DNA of 64,000 bases from Copromyces sp. CBS 386.78 (taxonomy: Eukaryota > Ascomycota > Sordariomycetes > Sordariales > Sordariaceae), in the NCBI GenBank assembly GCA_030685235.1, contig MU839098.1, forward strand, positions 1 through 64,000. Reading direction: 5' to 3'. The notes beneath the pieces were generated by a model, which had not been told where the DNA came from, made no database searches, and saw only the letters and a program-made list of their open reading frames with translations. A program made the position numbers and the translations under genes. Within the stretch, counting starts at the first letter, position 1. The number at the start of each line of letters is the position of its first letter. Of the stretch, positions 36,960 through 47,626 are shown piece by piece.

Positions 36960-39900
36960 GTAGGACGCGGTCATCAAGACCACGACTACGACGGCTTCTG
37001 TCTCGATTGGGCTTCGTGCCTTGACGGGATGAGAGGATGATAGACGGTTGGAAAGATCGGAATGGGTAAACAAATGAGTGATGCTCGCTTGAATTCTCCG
37101 GTATTTTGCAGTCCTTAATGCTCGTTGAATGGTGAGAGCGGTTGACAATCTCTGGCTTAGTTTTTGTGCTTTAATATTTAGTTCTTAATACATACAGTCG
37201 TTTGGGCCTACAAAACTGTTGTCATCATGGTTGATCTTTCTTGTGATGTCTTCGACCGACTTACTCGATCTGGAATTGCTAGTGAACTGAGGATGACAGC
37301 TTTCCATGGCGAATGGTCTTCAAGTGAGGTGTTATTGATCTTGACTGTCAATACGGCATGATAAAAAGGTGCTGGCTTTGAAGTCGTTTGACTCTGGTCA
37401 ACAACGACCAACTCTCCTTTCGATGACGTGTTTCATCATGCCTCTGATACCATTCAATGCAGGTGAAGTCAATGATCAGTTCCAGAGTGGCATCTCCTGA
37501 TGACACCAGGATACCGGTTTCTAGAAGTCGCTTGACTATGTGCAATAATTATCCAACGTCTTTCAACATTATTCCCCTCAACAACTTCAATTGCGTTTGA
37601 TCTGCGATGACGTATTTTACCATAGGCAAGACTTAAGATGTGAAATTGGCGATGTCTGCTCGGAAAGATCCGGATCGTCGTTGTGATTACCCAAGACGTG
37701 AGGCTGCAGCATATCATCGATATTTCTTTCATCAGCGCCTTACACGCGAACCCGCGGTATTTGGTAAACCGATCTTCAGGTAAGTATGTTGGTTTGAACG
37801 GCCAACAATGCCGCCCGTGTCATTTCCCCAGATGATCGACAAACTTGACGATTGTGCCCAGAATAGTATCGCCAGAGAGACATTTTCTGCGTCTTTCTCG
37901 TGGCAGAGCAATCTGAAAAGCATGCAAGTGAAGAATGGGGGGGAATATGACCAATTGAAGTCATTATCGTTCATTTTCCACCATTGTAAAACCGCGACAG
38001 CGCTCAATCTCCCCATTGCCGCTTTGGAACCCATTATCACAGCGGTCGGGATATCGCACTAATAGTCCAGACATAACCACTTGGTAACTCCTGAGCTTCA
38101 TCATAGGCAATTGAGCATCGTCTGGAATGATCGGCCTCAAAGGGACACGGAAATGAGCGTCAATGCAAAGAAAGCGGCTCGTTGACGGGTTGAAAAAGGG
38201 GGGAGAGGCAGAGTCGCGAATGGTTGTGATGGGTGTCAACAGTAGTGGGCTAATGCAGGAATGAACGCTTCTCTTCCTCTGCTTAGTGGGCGAACAGCGC
38301 CTTAGCTCTCGAACTGACGTCTCACGCCGCACGCCCGCAGACTTCACGATGACTTGCACAATGCGAGAAAAATACTTTTGTCCAGACTGGCTGCTCAACT
38401 GGGAGTCGTTAAGCGAACGCGGATGCGAAAGGTCAAACCCCCGCGGTCTTTGTTTGCCGTTTCTCTTTTTTGTTTTTGTTTTCTGTGACGGGTTCTCGCA
38501 GTGCCGGCGGTCGGCGGTCGGGGACACGGGCTGGGCATTGGAAGAGAAAGGAACCAGAATATTATTGAAAGAGGTGGAAATGCTGCAAAGTAAAATGAAG
38601 CAGAGACGCCACACGCCACAACCCGACAAACGGTCCAGTGATATTTATTGTGAGGGGCACGTTGAGGCCGAATGAGATGGAACGAAAATAGGCGGATAAC
38701 ACAGACCCGACACTCGTCGGTTTGTGGTTAATAAGATGTTCGTCAAGTCGCTTGCCGTTGCATGATGGTGGGTGGTGAGTCGGTGGTGACATGTCCATTT
38801 GTGAAAAGCGAGAAAGTCGCGATACAAGACAAGGGTCGAGAAGAGAAACGGAGAAGACGTCTGGGCGCTGCGACGAAGCACAAAAGTACCGGTACTTTGC
38901 GCAAGTACCACGCCCTGTCCCTGCTCTTCCCTAAGGTTCTGACAGGGCAGCACCCCCCAGACCACGCTAGCCTGAGCCGGGGTACATTGTGGGTCTCGTC
39001 TCCACATTCAACCTCCAGTCTTGGCAGTCACGTCTCGCTTTCTGAGAACTGCTCCTCCCTTGTCGTCGATGTTCCTTCCATCCATCTTCACGGTCGTCAC
39101 TTCCATTGGCAAACTCCCGTCTGACTGAGTCCGGCAGTAGTGAAAACTCTGTTTGCTTGGAAGGTTCCATTCAGCCAGGCTGCCACCGCCAGACCATTGC
39201 CAGACCAGTCAACGTCCGGGCGCTGAATGAGACATCACGTAAATTCACGACAACCACACAACGACCTGAAGCGATACACCATCATCAGAAGCAAGCGCTC
39301 GGCTCTCTCGCACACACGGAATCCCCCGCCCTATCATGGCTCATTTGGGGCTCTCGACCGAGGTGCCAGACTCCGAGGCATCAATGCACCCGCCCGATGC
39401 TCGGAGTCTCTCTGGTCATCTCCAGTCTGGCTATCACATCGTCGATAAGTTGAACCCATGAAAACATCAAGATCCAGAAGTGGGTAAAATGTCCTTCAGC
39501 TGAGCCTCAGCCCAAGGGAGAGTGGGAGGATGTCATATCAGGAACCCAGTTTGCCTTTCCGCCGATAGTCTGTGGTAATGACGGTGCAAGTTCTGCATTT
39601 TTTCTCGCTCCCAAACAGTTCAAGTCCTCCAAGCCACGGCCGCCACCCCCTTCCTTTGGCTGGCTGAGATGCCTCTCCCAGAGATGACCCAGAGTGCACA
39701 GAAAAGGTCTCAAGCGCACGAGGTGAGAGTGCCGACAGACCGGCTTGGCCCACTCCAGCAAGTAAAACAGGTCCCGTTCCGGGCTGAGGACTGGCTCGGA
39801 CATGGCTAAAGACAGCCTGAAGAGGGTGTTCAAGGTGGAGGAGATGGCATGTATTGGCCAGCTGCCAAGGCCGAGATTCGCCAAACTGTCCAGTCGGGCT

Positions 39901-40377
39901 GACCATCAATGGGGCGATCAATGCCCTATACCGGCGTCGAGACCCGTCAAGGCCATTGGAGTCCCGTTGGAATGGAATCGCCGTAAGCCCCTTTCGGTAG
40001 CGCCCGTCCGGTCCCAGATCACAGAGATCTCTGGGCAGACTCCTCCATCTGAGACAGAATCCAGCTATATGCGATTGTCTCTCCCGTCCCCTCCTAACCC
40101 AAGATCTCACTCATCCTCAACTTCTTTGTCGACACCCCGATCCGCACCGGCATCTCGACGACTTCGTGTCTCTTGTTTCCCAAGAGCCGCTCCTCGGACT
40201 CCTCGGACCCTCGGCATCACTTCACATTTCGTCATTCACCCATGTGGTAGTCACTCGTTTTCTCATTATATGCACTTTTTCATCGGGGCGACTTTGTGGA
40301 TATACCCTCACTTACAGTCTTTACTCATATCTTACATGACTTACTCGACACACTTATTGTAATTTCCCTTCGCCAAA
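36960..40377. other. 3.4-kb intergenic region, no gene seen
   Basis: The first about 250 bases should be the 3' UTR of the secreted Cys protein. The rest contains only short overlapping frames with no recognised domain. The stretch next to 40,378 is the promoter and 5' UTR of the WSC-domain gene. Confidence 0.5.
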
Positions 40378-43300
40378 ATGAGGCCGCTAGGTCTCTTACG
40401 CTCGTTTGTGAGCCTTGCGCTCTGCACGGCAACATGGGCAATGGATCCAACAGATACCATTATGGATGCCGGTAAGTCGATCTCTGTGGGATGTGTGTTT
40501 CAACAAGAATCAAATTCGCTAACTGATATGCTTTTACAAGACTCGGCTGCCGTCGGTTATCTTCCAAACCACAACATGGACCCAGCAACTGTTGAAGGAG
40601 GTGCATTTGGACAAATATGGTCCTTCACAACGCCAAAGAACCCTCTCAACCAGATTGAACAATTCTACTCCAAACTCCTGGTATATACACCAAAGGCAAC
40701 GGCAAAGCAAACCGTCATTGCCTTTTCAGAACAAAACCGCATTTATGTTCTCGATGCGGTGAACGGCACACTCTACAATACTCGTGATCTGAGTGAGCAG
40801 GATCCCGCGGAAGCCCCTTTCATGGTCTCTGACTTGGGCAATTGCAACGATATTAGCGGGACAATCGGTATCACTGGCACGCCCATTATCGACCCGAACA
40901 CGGAGACGATCTACTTTTGGGCCAAGGGCTACAGGGATTCAACCACAAAGGGCTGGAAGAATGGTGCCTACCGTTTCCATGCCATCGATGCATGGACCTT
41001 ACAGGAGAGGCCTGGCTTTCCAACCAGCATCGAAGGCAAATATGCCGATAACGATAAGACCCGCTACTTCACCGGTGGTGGTGTCCTCCAACGCACATCC
41101 TTGAACCTCATTAATGGTGTGGTGTACGCTGGTTTTGGGGGTCACTGCGATTTGTTTAACTACACTGGCTGGGTAGTCGGCATGAGAGCTTCCAGTGGCG
41201 AGTTCGTCACCGCTTATGCTACTGCTGGTGGTGATCGTGCCCCCAAGCAAGATGGTACCTGGGACGGGGGCGGCGGTGGCTGCGGTGTCTGGCAGAGTGG
41301 TGCTATTCTGGCCTCAGATAACCCGAGCCGTCTCTTCTTTGCTACTGGAAACGGCTACGGCGTCATGGCGAACCAACAGTTGGCCGCCAGCGGCAGAATC
41401 CACCTCGACACCCTCTCAGAAGCCATTGTGAACATGGCCATCGATCCGGCCACTGGAAAGGTCACACAGCAAGACTACTTCGAACCATACACCTACCAAG
41501 CAATTGATTCTGCTGACCGTGACTTGGGCGGTGGTGGTGTTTCCATCTTGCCATTCGGAGGCGGTGGTGTCAAGCAGCTTGCGGTAACAGCAGGCAAGAA
41601 CGGCCAAGCCTATATCTGCAATGCTGATAACCTCGGAGGCTACAAGATGGGCGCCGGTGATGGCGATGCCATCATCCAGACTATCACTCCTCCCCAGGGT
41701 ACTGCCATGTTTGGAAACGTTGGCGCATATCCTCTGGAAGGTGGTTACATGTATATCACTCCCGTTGGTGCTCCAACCTATGCCTACGCTCTTGGTTACG
41801 ACTCAAGCGGAAAGCCGGCCTTCAGTGTGGCTGGTTCAACCCCTGACAAGTCCGCTGGCAGAGTCGGTACTGGATCCGCAACCATCACCACTCTCAACGG
41901 CCAACCGGGAACAGGCATTCTCTGGATGAGTGATCCCGACAATGGCATTCGCGCTTATCATGCGGTGCCACGAAACGGGCAACTCGTCAAGATTCCTCTT
42001 CCCGCTACTCCAGTCTTGTCCAAGTTTCAGCGTCCTGTTTTTGGCGATGGCCGGTACTATACCAGCACATACACCGGACAGATTTTGGCTTACGGGTCTC
42101 CTGTCAAGTTGCCTTTTGACTGCGGTGGTCCCTTCAACTTCGGAGAGGTACCCATCGGCACATCCAAGACGATCAACGTCACTTGCACTGCAAAGATTAA
42201 TGTCAGCTCGATCACCAACATCACAACTGGCAATCTCTTGTACAAGGTATCCCTAGCCGACCTCCCCAAGACTGGAGTCACTGCTGGAAAGTCTTTTACC
42301 TTCCCCGTCAAATTTGATTTGAGTGGGTATACGTTGGATTCTGGCAGCACAAGCTCCCCAACTATGCAGCCAGGTGTGCAGTCCGGCTCTGTCACCCTCA
42401 ACACAGTCAATGCCGTTACAGGTTATTCGACCCAACAGCCCCTTTCAGTGACAGGCAACACAGTGACAGATGGACCCTTTGCGGCCATCAACCCCAACGC
42501 GGTCGATTTTCAACCGCTTGTCATTGGCTCTGCCGCTGCCGAAGGAGGATCGCAAAACACCGTGGTTATTCAGAACTTGGGCAAAGGACCCATGACAATT
42601 CTCGGGTACGCTTTCACCAGCGATGGCCCTAACTCGGCAACTGCAAAGTTCACCAACATCACAATTGATGGCACTCACACTAAGCTTGATGCCGACGGTT
42701 ACTTCACTGCTGAGGACCTCCCTGCGCTCGGCTCTACTGTCGCCGCTGGATCATCTGTGATCATTCACATGACTTTCCTTGCTCCCAAGCTTGGTTCCTT
42801 CTCTACCATATTTACTGTCTTTACTGATGGCGGCATGGCCTACTCTGTCTTAACCGGATCTGCCAACTCGCAGCCCATTGCTCTCTTGGAGCATTCCACC
42901 AGCGAAGGCGGTTGGGTAACGATCCCTTTCTGCAATGATCCCACCCAAACTTGCACCTTCAACATCGACATGGGCACATCGCCTGGTCTTACCACCAGAG
43001 AAGTGACGATTCGGTTCACGAACAAGGGCGGCTCAGACCTGATGATTGACAAGTCCAAGCCCCCTATGGGTGCTGTTCTTGGTGCCCAAAACCCAAGCAA
43101 TGATCTCTTCGAAGGTATGGTAATCAAGCCTGGAAAATCTGAGAGTGCCACTGTCTTCTTCACCCCGGGCGCTGCTCCTCTCAACGCGGACCCCATTGTT
43201 TACTCTGGCGCCTGGACATTCAACGTCAATGATCTTGCTTTCGGCGTACATGTCGTCAACTTCATTGGCACCCTTCGCGCCACCAAAGTTGGTCCAACTC

Positions 43301-46300
43301 TGCCGGATGGGTCTGCCCGCTTCAAGTATCTTGGCTGCTATAAGGACAGTAACGCCAACCGTCTTGAGACTACCCAGGCGCAGTTCCCTGCGGATAACGA
43401 CAACGGAAAGTGCCAGCAGTACGCCATCACTAACAAGGCTGCCTTTGCCGGTACCCAGTATACTTATGAATGCTGGGTCGGCCGGAGCATTCCTCCTGCG
43501 AGCCTGAAGGTTGACGACTACCTCTGCAACACCTATGTCTGCCCAGGTGACAAGTCGCAGTTCTGTGGTGGTGTTGGAAGCTACATGATGATGTGGTATG
43601 ACACCACCGGTTACTTTCCCGAGAACGGCACCCTCGCTCCCGCTTTCAGGCCTCCTGCGAACAAGGAAGTTGTTGGTAACTGGGAGTATGCTGGTTGCCG
43701 TACTGACAATTCGGCTTCTCCTGCGACCAGAGCTCTCAATGACCGGATTGTCGGACAGTCCAGTACCAACACCATTGAGAGCTGCGCCGCAGCTTGTGCT
43801 GGCTTCTCCTTCTTCGGTGTTGAGTGGGGTGTTGAATGCTACTGCGGTAACAAGCTCAACACCAATAGCGCCGTTGCTGATGAGAAAACCTGCAACTATG
43901 TCTGCGGTGGCGATCTTACTGAGCTATGCGGTGGTTCAGGCCGCATCTCGGTTTACATGCAGAAGGGCACCGTCATTGGCGACCCATCATCGGGTGTGAC
44001 ATCTTCATCCGGGACCGCATCTGGCACCGCTTCCGCCACTGCTTCTGCTTCTTCAACATCGTCATCTGCAATCGCTTCGGGCACGCCTGGAAACCCACAG
44101 TCTATCGGCCAATACGTGTCCTTAGGTTGCTATAGCGATGCCGTTGCCTCCCGTTCTCTCCAAGGCAAGAACACTCAGTCCAATGTCATGAACCTCAATG
44201 ACTGCGCTACGTACTGCGCCGGATACAAGTACTTCGGTACCGAGTACTCAGCTGAGTGCTTCTGCGGCAACGAACTCCTCAACGGAGCTGCTCTGGTCAC
44301 CGATGGCCGCTGCAACATGCTTTGCAACGGCAATCAGCAGCAAATCTGCGGTGGTAGCAATGGTCTCTCCATGTATCAGCTCAATCCTAACGGCACCTCC
44401 GGCTCAGTCACTGTCTCCGGCTCGGCTACTCAATCAGCCACGGCATCCGGTACAGCATCTGGGACCGCCTCCGGTACCGCTTCCGGTACTACCTCCGCTT
44501 CCGCTTCCGCCACCGCTTCGGCAACCACCACATCCTCAGCCGCCCCGACCAAGCCCACCGTCTCCGTCAAATGCCCCGACAACAACGGCACCACATACCT
44601 CTCTCTCAACGGCAAGACCTTCCTCCTTGAATGCTTCACCGACCACGAAGCCGGCGATCTGGCACTCGCTTTCGTCGACAGCTACGCCTTGTGTGCCGAA
44701 AAGTGCTCCACCACTGATCAATGCGTGGCTTTCGCGTACGTGCCCGGCGGTACTGGTATTGGGGCTCCGTGTTACATGAAGAAGTCGGTCGGACGTGGTT
44801 TCAATAATCAGGCTGTTTGGGGAGCTCAGATCATTTCCATGGCTTCGACTTCGACCACAACCACGAGCGCCGCTGCGACAACAAGTACGGCGAGCGGTGC
44901 TAATCCTGCTGGGGTGACTGGTTCAACTGCTACCGGCTCAGCTACTGGTTCAGCTACCGGCTCAGTTACTGCTTCTGGTACTGATTCTGGTACTGCTTCC
45001 GGTTCTGCCGCTGGCTCCGCCACCGGTTCGACTGACGCTGGCTCGACCGCTACTGATTCAACTGCTGCTGGCTCAACGACTGCCAGTGCTACTGGGTCGG
45101 TTGCTACTTCGGCCAACGACAATCGCAGCACTTCTGCCTCTGGCAGCGCAGGCTCATCAGCTGCTGGTGCATCGACTGCTTCTGGTAGTGGCACTGGCTC
45201 AGCTGCTACTTCTGCCACCTCGGCGGCCGCCTCCGGAACTGCCAGCTCCGCTGCTTCGGGCGCTGCCTCTGGTGCTGCCTCTAGTACCGCCTCTGGCTCG
45301 GGTGCTGCCTCCGGCACGGCATCGACTGTGGCATCAACTGCGGCATCGGGTACTGCCTCTGCCAGCGTTGCTCCCAGTGCCAGCGTTGCTCCCAGTACCA
45401 CTATTGCTCTCTCGGAAATTGCCTCTGGTGCTGCCTCCGGGACTGCTTCTGGTACCTCCGCGGCCTCCACTATTACTTCTAGCTCTGGCTCGGTTGCTGC
45501 CTCCGGTGCGGCTTCGATTGCAGTCTCGACTGCCACCTCGGTAGCCGCATCTGATACTGCCAGCTCTATTGCTTCTGGCACCGCCTCTGGTGCGACCTCC
45601 GGAACTGTCTCTGGCCCTGCTTCTAGTACGGCCACGGCCTCAATTGTCGCTTCTGGTTCCGGCTCGGGTACTGCCTCTGGGGCGGCTTCGACTGCAACTT
45701 CGGGTACTGCTTCTGCCAGCGTTATGCCCAATGGTAGTGTTGCTCCCTCAGGCAGTGTCTCTGCCTCCGCAAGCGTTGCTCCCACGAATAGCGCGAGCAA
45801 CAGTGCAAGCGTTGCTCCAAGCGCGAGTGTTGCTACTGGTTCCAACACCAGTGTCGCTCCCACCAACTCTGCAAGTGTTGCTCCAAGCGTTGATACTACG
45901 ACCAGCCTTGCTACCAGCGCTGCTGCTACTACGGGCGTTGCTACTGGCGTTGCTCCAGCATCTGGCTCATCTACTACCGCTCCTGCAGTTGTCAACACCA
46001 CTACCACTGCAGCTGCCGTCACTTCAGCTCCTCCTATCGCTGGCACAACTACTACAGCCGCCGCGGTTGTCACTACTACGGCTCCTGCTGCAGCCACCAC
46101 TACCACGGCTGCCGCCACTACGACTACGAACACCGGCCCTGTCCGCCCCACCATTCCTGCTGTTGTGAACTGGGACTACCAAGGTTGTGCCAGCGACTCC
46201 AACACCGCCTTGCCTACCGCTCGCGCGCTAAACGGCACCTACCTGTACGACAGCACTGGCATGACCATTCAAAAATGTCTTGACTACTGCGCCCTGCAAA

Positions 46301-47007
46301 ACTACCCTCTCGCCGGCCTTGAGTTCCAATCCCAATGCTACTGCGGTCTCGAGTTCAAGCCTGGCTACAGCCTCGGCCAGACCGGTTGTAACCTCACCTG
46401 CGTCGGCGACCCATCCACACGCTGCGGTGGCCGTTCTCGTCTGGACGTCTTTAGACAAACTAACTACGTGACGCCCCGCCTCGTCAACCCGTCCGTCTTA
46501 AACGGGCGCCTAGCGACTCCTCAGGGTTGCTTCGTCGACAACTCTACCGCTCGTGTCCTCAAAGCGCACTCGTACACCAATGGCACGAGCATGACGGTCG
46601 AGATGTGCCACGAACGCTGCCAGTCGAGGAGCTACAGCTTTTTCGGCGTGGAGTACGCTAAGGAGTGTTACTGCGCCAATTCGCTGGCAGACGGGGCGAA
46701 GGCAGCGGATGAGTTATATGAGTGCAAGAGGTCGTTCTGCGTGGGGGACAAGACGGAGTTCTGTGGTGCTGGGTCGAGGTTGTTGGTTTATAGTATTCAG
46801 TCGGCCGGGACTACTATCCCTGCCGGTAGGACTGTAAAGAAGAGGAATGAGGGGATGGTGAAGGTGAAATTGCCCAAGCTAAGGAGGGATGATGAGCCCG
46901 AATATGAGTTGAACTGGGATGGTGAGGGAGGTGTGGGACAAGTGAAAAGAAGTGGGTCTAGGTGGAAGAGAGCTGAGAGGAGATGGGGACGTGGTCCTGG
47001 ATGGTGA
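40378..47007 (+). CDS. Giant secreted WSC-domain protein with beta-propeller
   Basis: Two exons, 40378-40471 and 40541-47007, giving 2,186 aa. The 69-nt intron has a GTAAGT donor, CTAAC branch site and ACAAG acceptor. A signal peptide (1-21, ends TWA) is followed by a PQQ-like beta-propeller (about 30-540, with 'YVLDAVNG' and repeated Gly-rich strands), then Ig/ASH-like beta domains (about 560-940). Three WSC modules follow (959-1055, 1079-1175, 1223-1315), each with the CYCGN or CFCGN and CGG pattern except the first, which has CWVG. A PAN-like module (1374-1463), a Ser/Thr/Ala low-complexity stretch (1465-1898) likely to be O-mannosylated, two more WSC modules (1909-2005, 2025-2118) and a basic tail come last. 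WSC modules bind wall glycans, so a wall-bound or secreted structural role is likely. No GPI signal or membrane anchor is visible. Confidence 0.9.
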   Translation: MRPLGLLRSFVSLALCTATWAMDPTDTIMDAGKSISVGCVFQQESNSLTDMLLQDSAAVGYLPNHNMDPATVEGGAFGQIWSFTTPKNPLNQIEQFYSKLLVYTPKATAKQTVIAFSEQNRIYVLDAVNGTLYNTRDLSEQDPAEAPFMVSDLGNCNDISGTIGITGTPIIDPNTETIYFWAKGYRDSTTKGWKNGAYRFHAIDAWTLQERPGFPTSIEGKYADNDKTRYFTGGGVLQRTSLNLINGVVYAGFGGHCDLFNYTGWVVGMRASSGEFVTAYATAGGDRAPKQDGTWDGGGGGCGVWQSGAILASDNPSRLFFATGNGYGVMANQQLAASGRIHLDTLSEAIVNMAIDPATGKVTQQDYFEPYTYQAIDSADRDLGGGGVSILPFGGGGVKQLAVTAGKNGQAYICNADNLGGYKMGAGDGDAIIQTITPPQGTAMFGNVGAYPLEGGYMYITPVGAPTYAYALGYDSSGKPAFSVAGSTPDKSAGRVGTGSATITTLNGQPGTGILWMSDPDNGIRAYHAVPRNGQLVKIPLPATPVLSKFQRPVFGDGRYYTSTYTGQILAYGSPVKLPFDCGGPFNFGEVPIGTSKTINVTCTAKINVSSITNITTGNLLYKVSLADLPKTGVTAGKSFTFPVKFDLSGYTLDSGSTSSPTMQPGVQSGSVTLNTVNAVTGYSTQQPLSVTGNTVTDGPFAAINPNAVDFQPLVIGSAAAEGGSQNTVVIQNLGKGPMTILGYAFTSDGPNSATAKFTNITIDGTHTKLDADGYFTAEDLPALGSTVAAGSSVIIHMTFLAPKLGSFSTIFTVFTDGGMAYSVLTGSANSQPIALLEHSTSEGGWVTIPFCNDPTQTCTFNIDMGTSPGLTTREVTIRFTNKGGSDLMIDKSKPPMGAVLGAQNPSNDLFEGMVIKPGKSESATVFFTPGAAPLNADPIVYSGAWTFNVNDLAFGVHVVNFIGTLRATKVGPTLPDGSARFKYLGCYKDSNANRLETTQAQFPADNDNGKCQQYAITNKAAFAGTQYTYECWVGRSIPPASLKVDDYLCNTYVCPGDKSQFCGGVGSYMMMWYDTTGYFPENGTLAPAFRPPANKEVVGNWEYAGCRTDNSASPATRALNDRIVGQSSTNTIESCAAACAGFSFFGVEWGVECYCGNKLNTNSAVADEKTCNYVCGGDLTELCGGSGRISVYMQKGTVIGDPSSGVTSSSGTASGTASATASASSTSSSAIASGTPGNPQSIGQYVSLGCYSDAVASRSLQGKNTQSNVMNLNDCATYCAGYKYFGTEYSAECFCGNELLNGAALVTDGRCNMLCNGNQQQICGGSNGLSMYQLNPNGTSGSVTVSGSATQSATASGTASGTASGTASGTTSASASATASATTTSSAAPTKPTVSVKCPDNNGTTYLSLNGKTFLLECFTDHEAGDLALAFVDSYALCAEKCSTTDQCVAFAYVPGGTGIGAPCYMKKSVGRGFNNQAVWGAQIISMASTSTTTTSAAATTSTASGANPAGVTGSTATGSATGSATGSVTASGTDSGTASGSAAGSATGSTDAGSTATDSTAAGSTTASATGSVATSANDNRSTSASGSAGSSAAGASTASGSGTGSAATSATSAAASGTASSAASGAASGAASSTASGSGAASGTASTVASTAASGTASASVAPSASVAPSTTIALSEIASGAASGTASGTSAASTITSSSGSVAASGAASIAVSTATSVAASDTASSIASGTASGATSGTVSGPASSTATASIVASGSGSGTASGAASTATSGTASASVMPNGSVAPSGSVSASASVAPTNSASNSASVAPSASVATGSNTSVAPTNSASVAPSVDTTTSLATSAAATTGVATGVAPASGSSTTAPAVVNTTTTAAAVTSAPPIAGTTTTAAAVVTTTAPAAATTTTAAATTTTNTGPVRPTIPAVVNWDYQGCASDSNTALPTARALNGTYLYDSTGMTIQKCLDYCALQNYPLAGLEFQSQCYCGLEFKPGYSLGQTGCNLTCVGDPSTRCGGRSRLDVFRQTNYVTPRLVNPSVLNGRLATPQGCFVDNSTARVLKAHSYTNGTSMTVEMCHERCQSRSYSFFGVEYAKECYCANSLADGAKAADELYECKRSFCVGDKTEFCGAGSRLLVYSIQSAGTTIPAGRTVKKRNEGMVKVKLPKLRRDDEPEYELNWDGEGGVGQVKRSGSRWKRAERRWGRGPGW
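44440..44500 (+). repeat. SGTA-coding tandem repeat
   Basis: Short repeats coding Ser-Gly-Thr-Ala between WSC module 3 and the PAN-like module; this is a small version of the long repeat at 44,840-46,140. Confidence 0.7.
44840..46140 (+). repeat. Ser/Thr/Ala-coding low-complexity tract
   Basis: About 430 codons of imperfect Ala-Ser-Gly-Thr units, then Ala-Pro-Ser units (ASVAPS type), then Thr-rich runs, all within the WSC gene. Unit length is irregular. Such tracts often change length between strains and act as extended O-glycosylated stalks. Confidence 0.85.
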
Positions 47008-47626
47008 TGACGATTCGTAGACGTTCTTTTCGTTTTCTCTTGATTTCCCCGTTACATACAGCCTTTAGACATGTGAATAAGGTGTGCGCGGAAGGGTGAA
47101 ATAGTTGATGGCTTGGAGGATAGTTAGAGCAAAGGCAGCATACGCATACACAATAATCTTGTAATCTAATCATCATCTCGTTGTAATTCGATGAAAGCTG
47201 CTTCCATGTTCATGCCTGGATGTGAAAATGATTGATCCCGAAGTGTTCACAGTTCATCAACCACATCAGATGCAATTCCGGGGTCCAGGGACTCGGACCA
47301 TTTCAGGGGTAACATACCTATAACCCTAACCCGAACTCAATCCGCCAACGCCCGTGCAGCCAAAGGGCCCGCAGAGGCTCCCAAAAAAATTCCGGCGGGC
47401 GGCACAACGGGGACCGGCACCTCTCGAGCCTCGACGCGGGACCAGGACCTTGCGCTTGTCGGAGAAGGAACCTCGCTGCCCTCTGTGACAGACCTTCGGC
47501 CCCGATTTCCCGCGTGCGCCGGACCTTCTCCTCAACCCACCAGCCCCGAACCGACGACAACCCCGTCGCCAATTCCGAAACCAGAGCGCCCGCCCGAACG
47601 CCGGTTTCTTTTTCCAGTAATTCACC
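47008..47626. other. Intergenic region between WSC gene and uL5m gene
   Basis: Tandem arrangement: 3' UTR of the WSC gene, then the promoter and 5' UTR of the ribosomal protein gene, GC-rich from 47,330. No other gene is seen. Confidence 0.5.

Noticed and set aside
35844..37148. 434-codon open frame on the minus strand opposite the secreted Cys protein
   Set aside because: It is the mirror of strongly C-ending codon use; the plus-strand frame has a signal peptide, Kex2 site and conserved Cys pattern, while the antisense product is Gly/Val/Asp-rich noise.
44826..46154. 442-codon minus-strand frame, Ala/Val/Pro/Glu-rich
   Set aside because: Shadow of the Ser/Thr/Ala repeat in the WSC gene; it has no independent domain.
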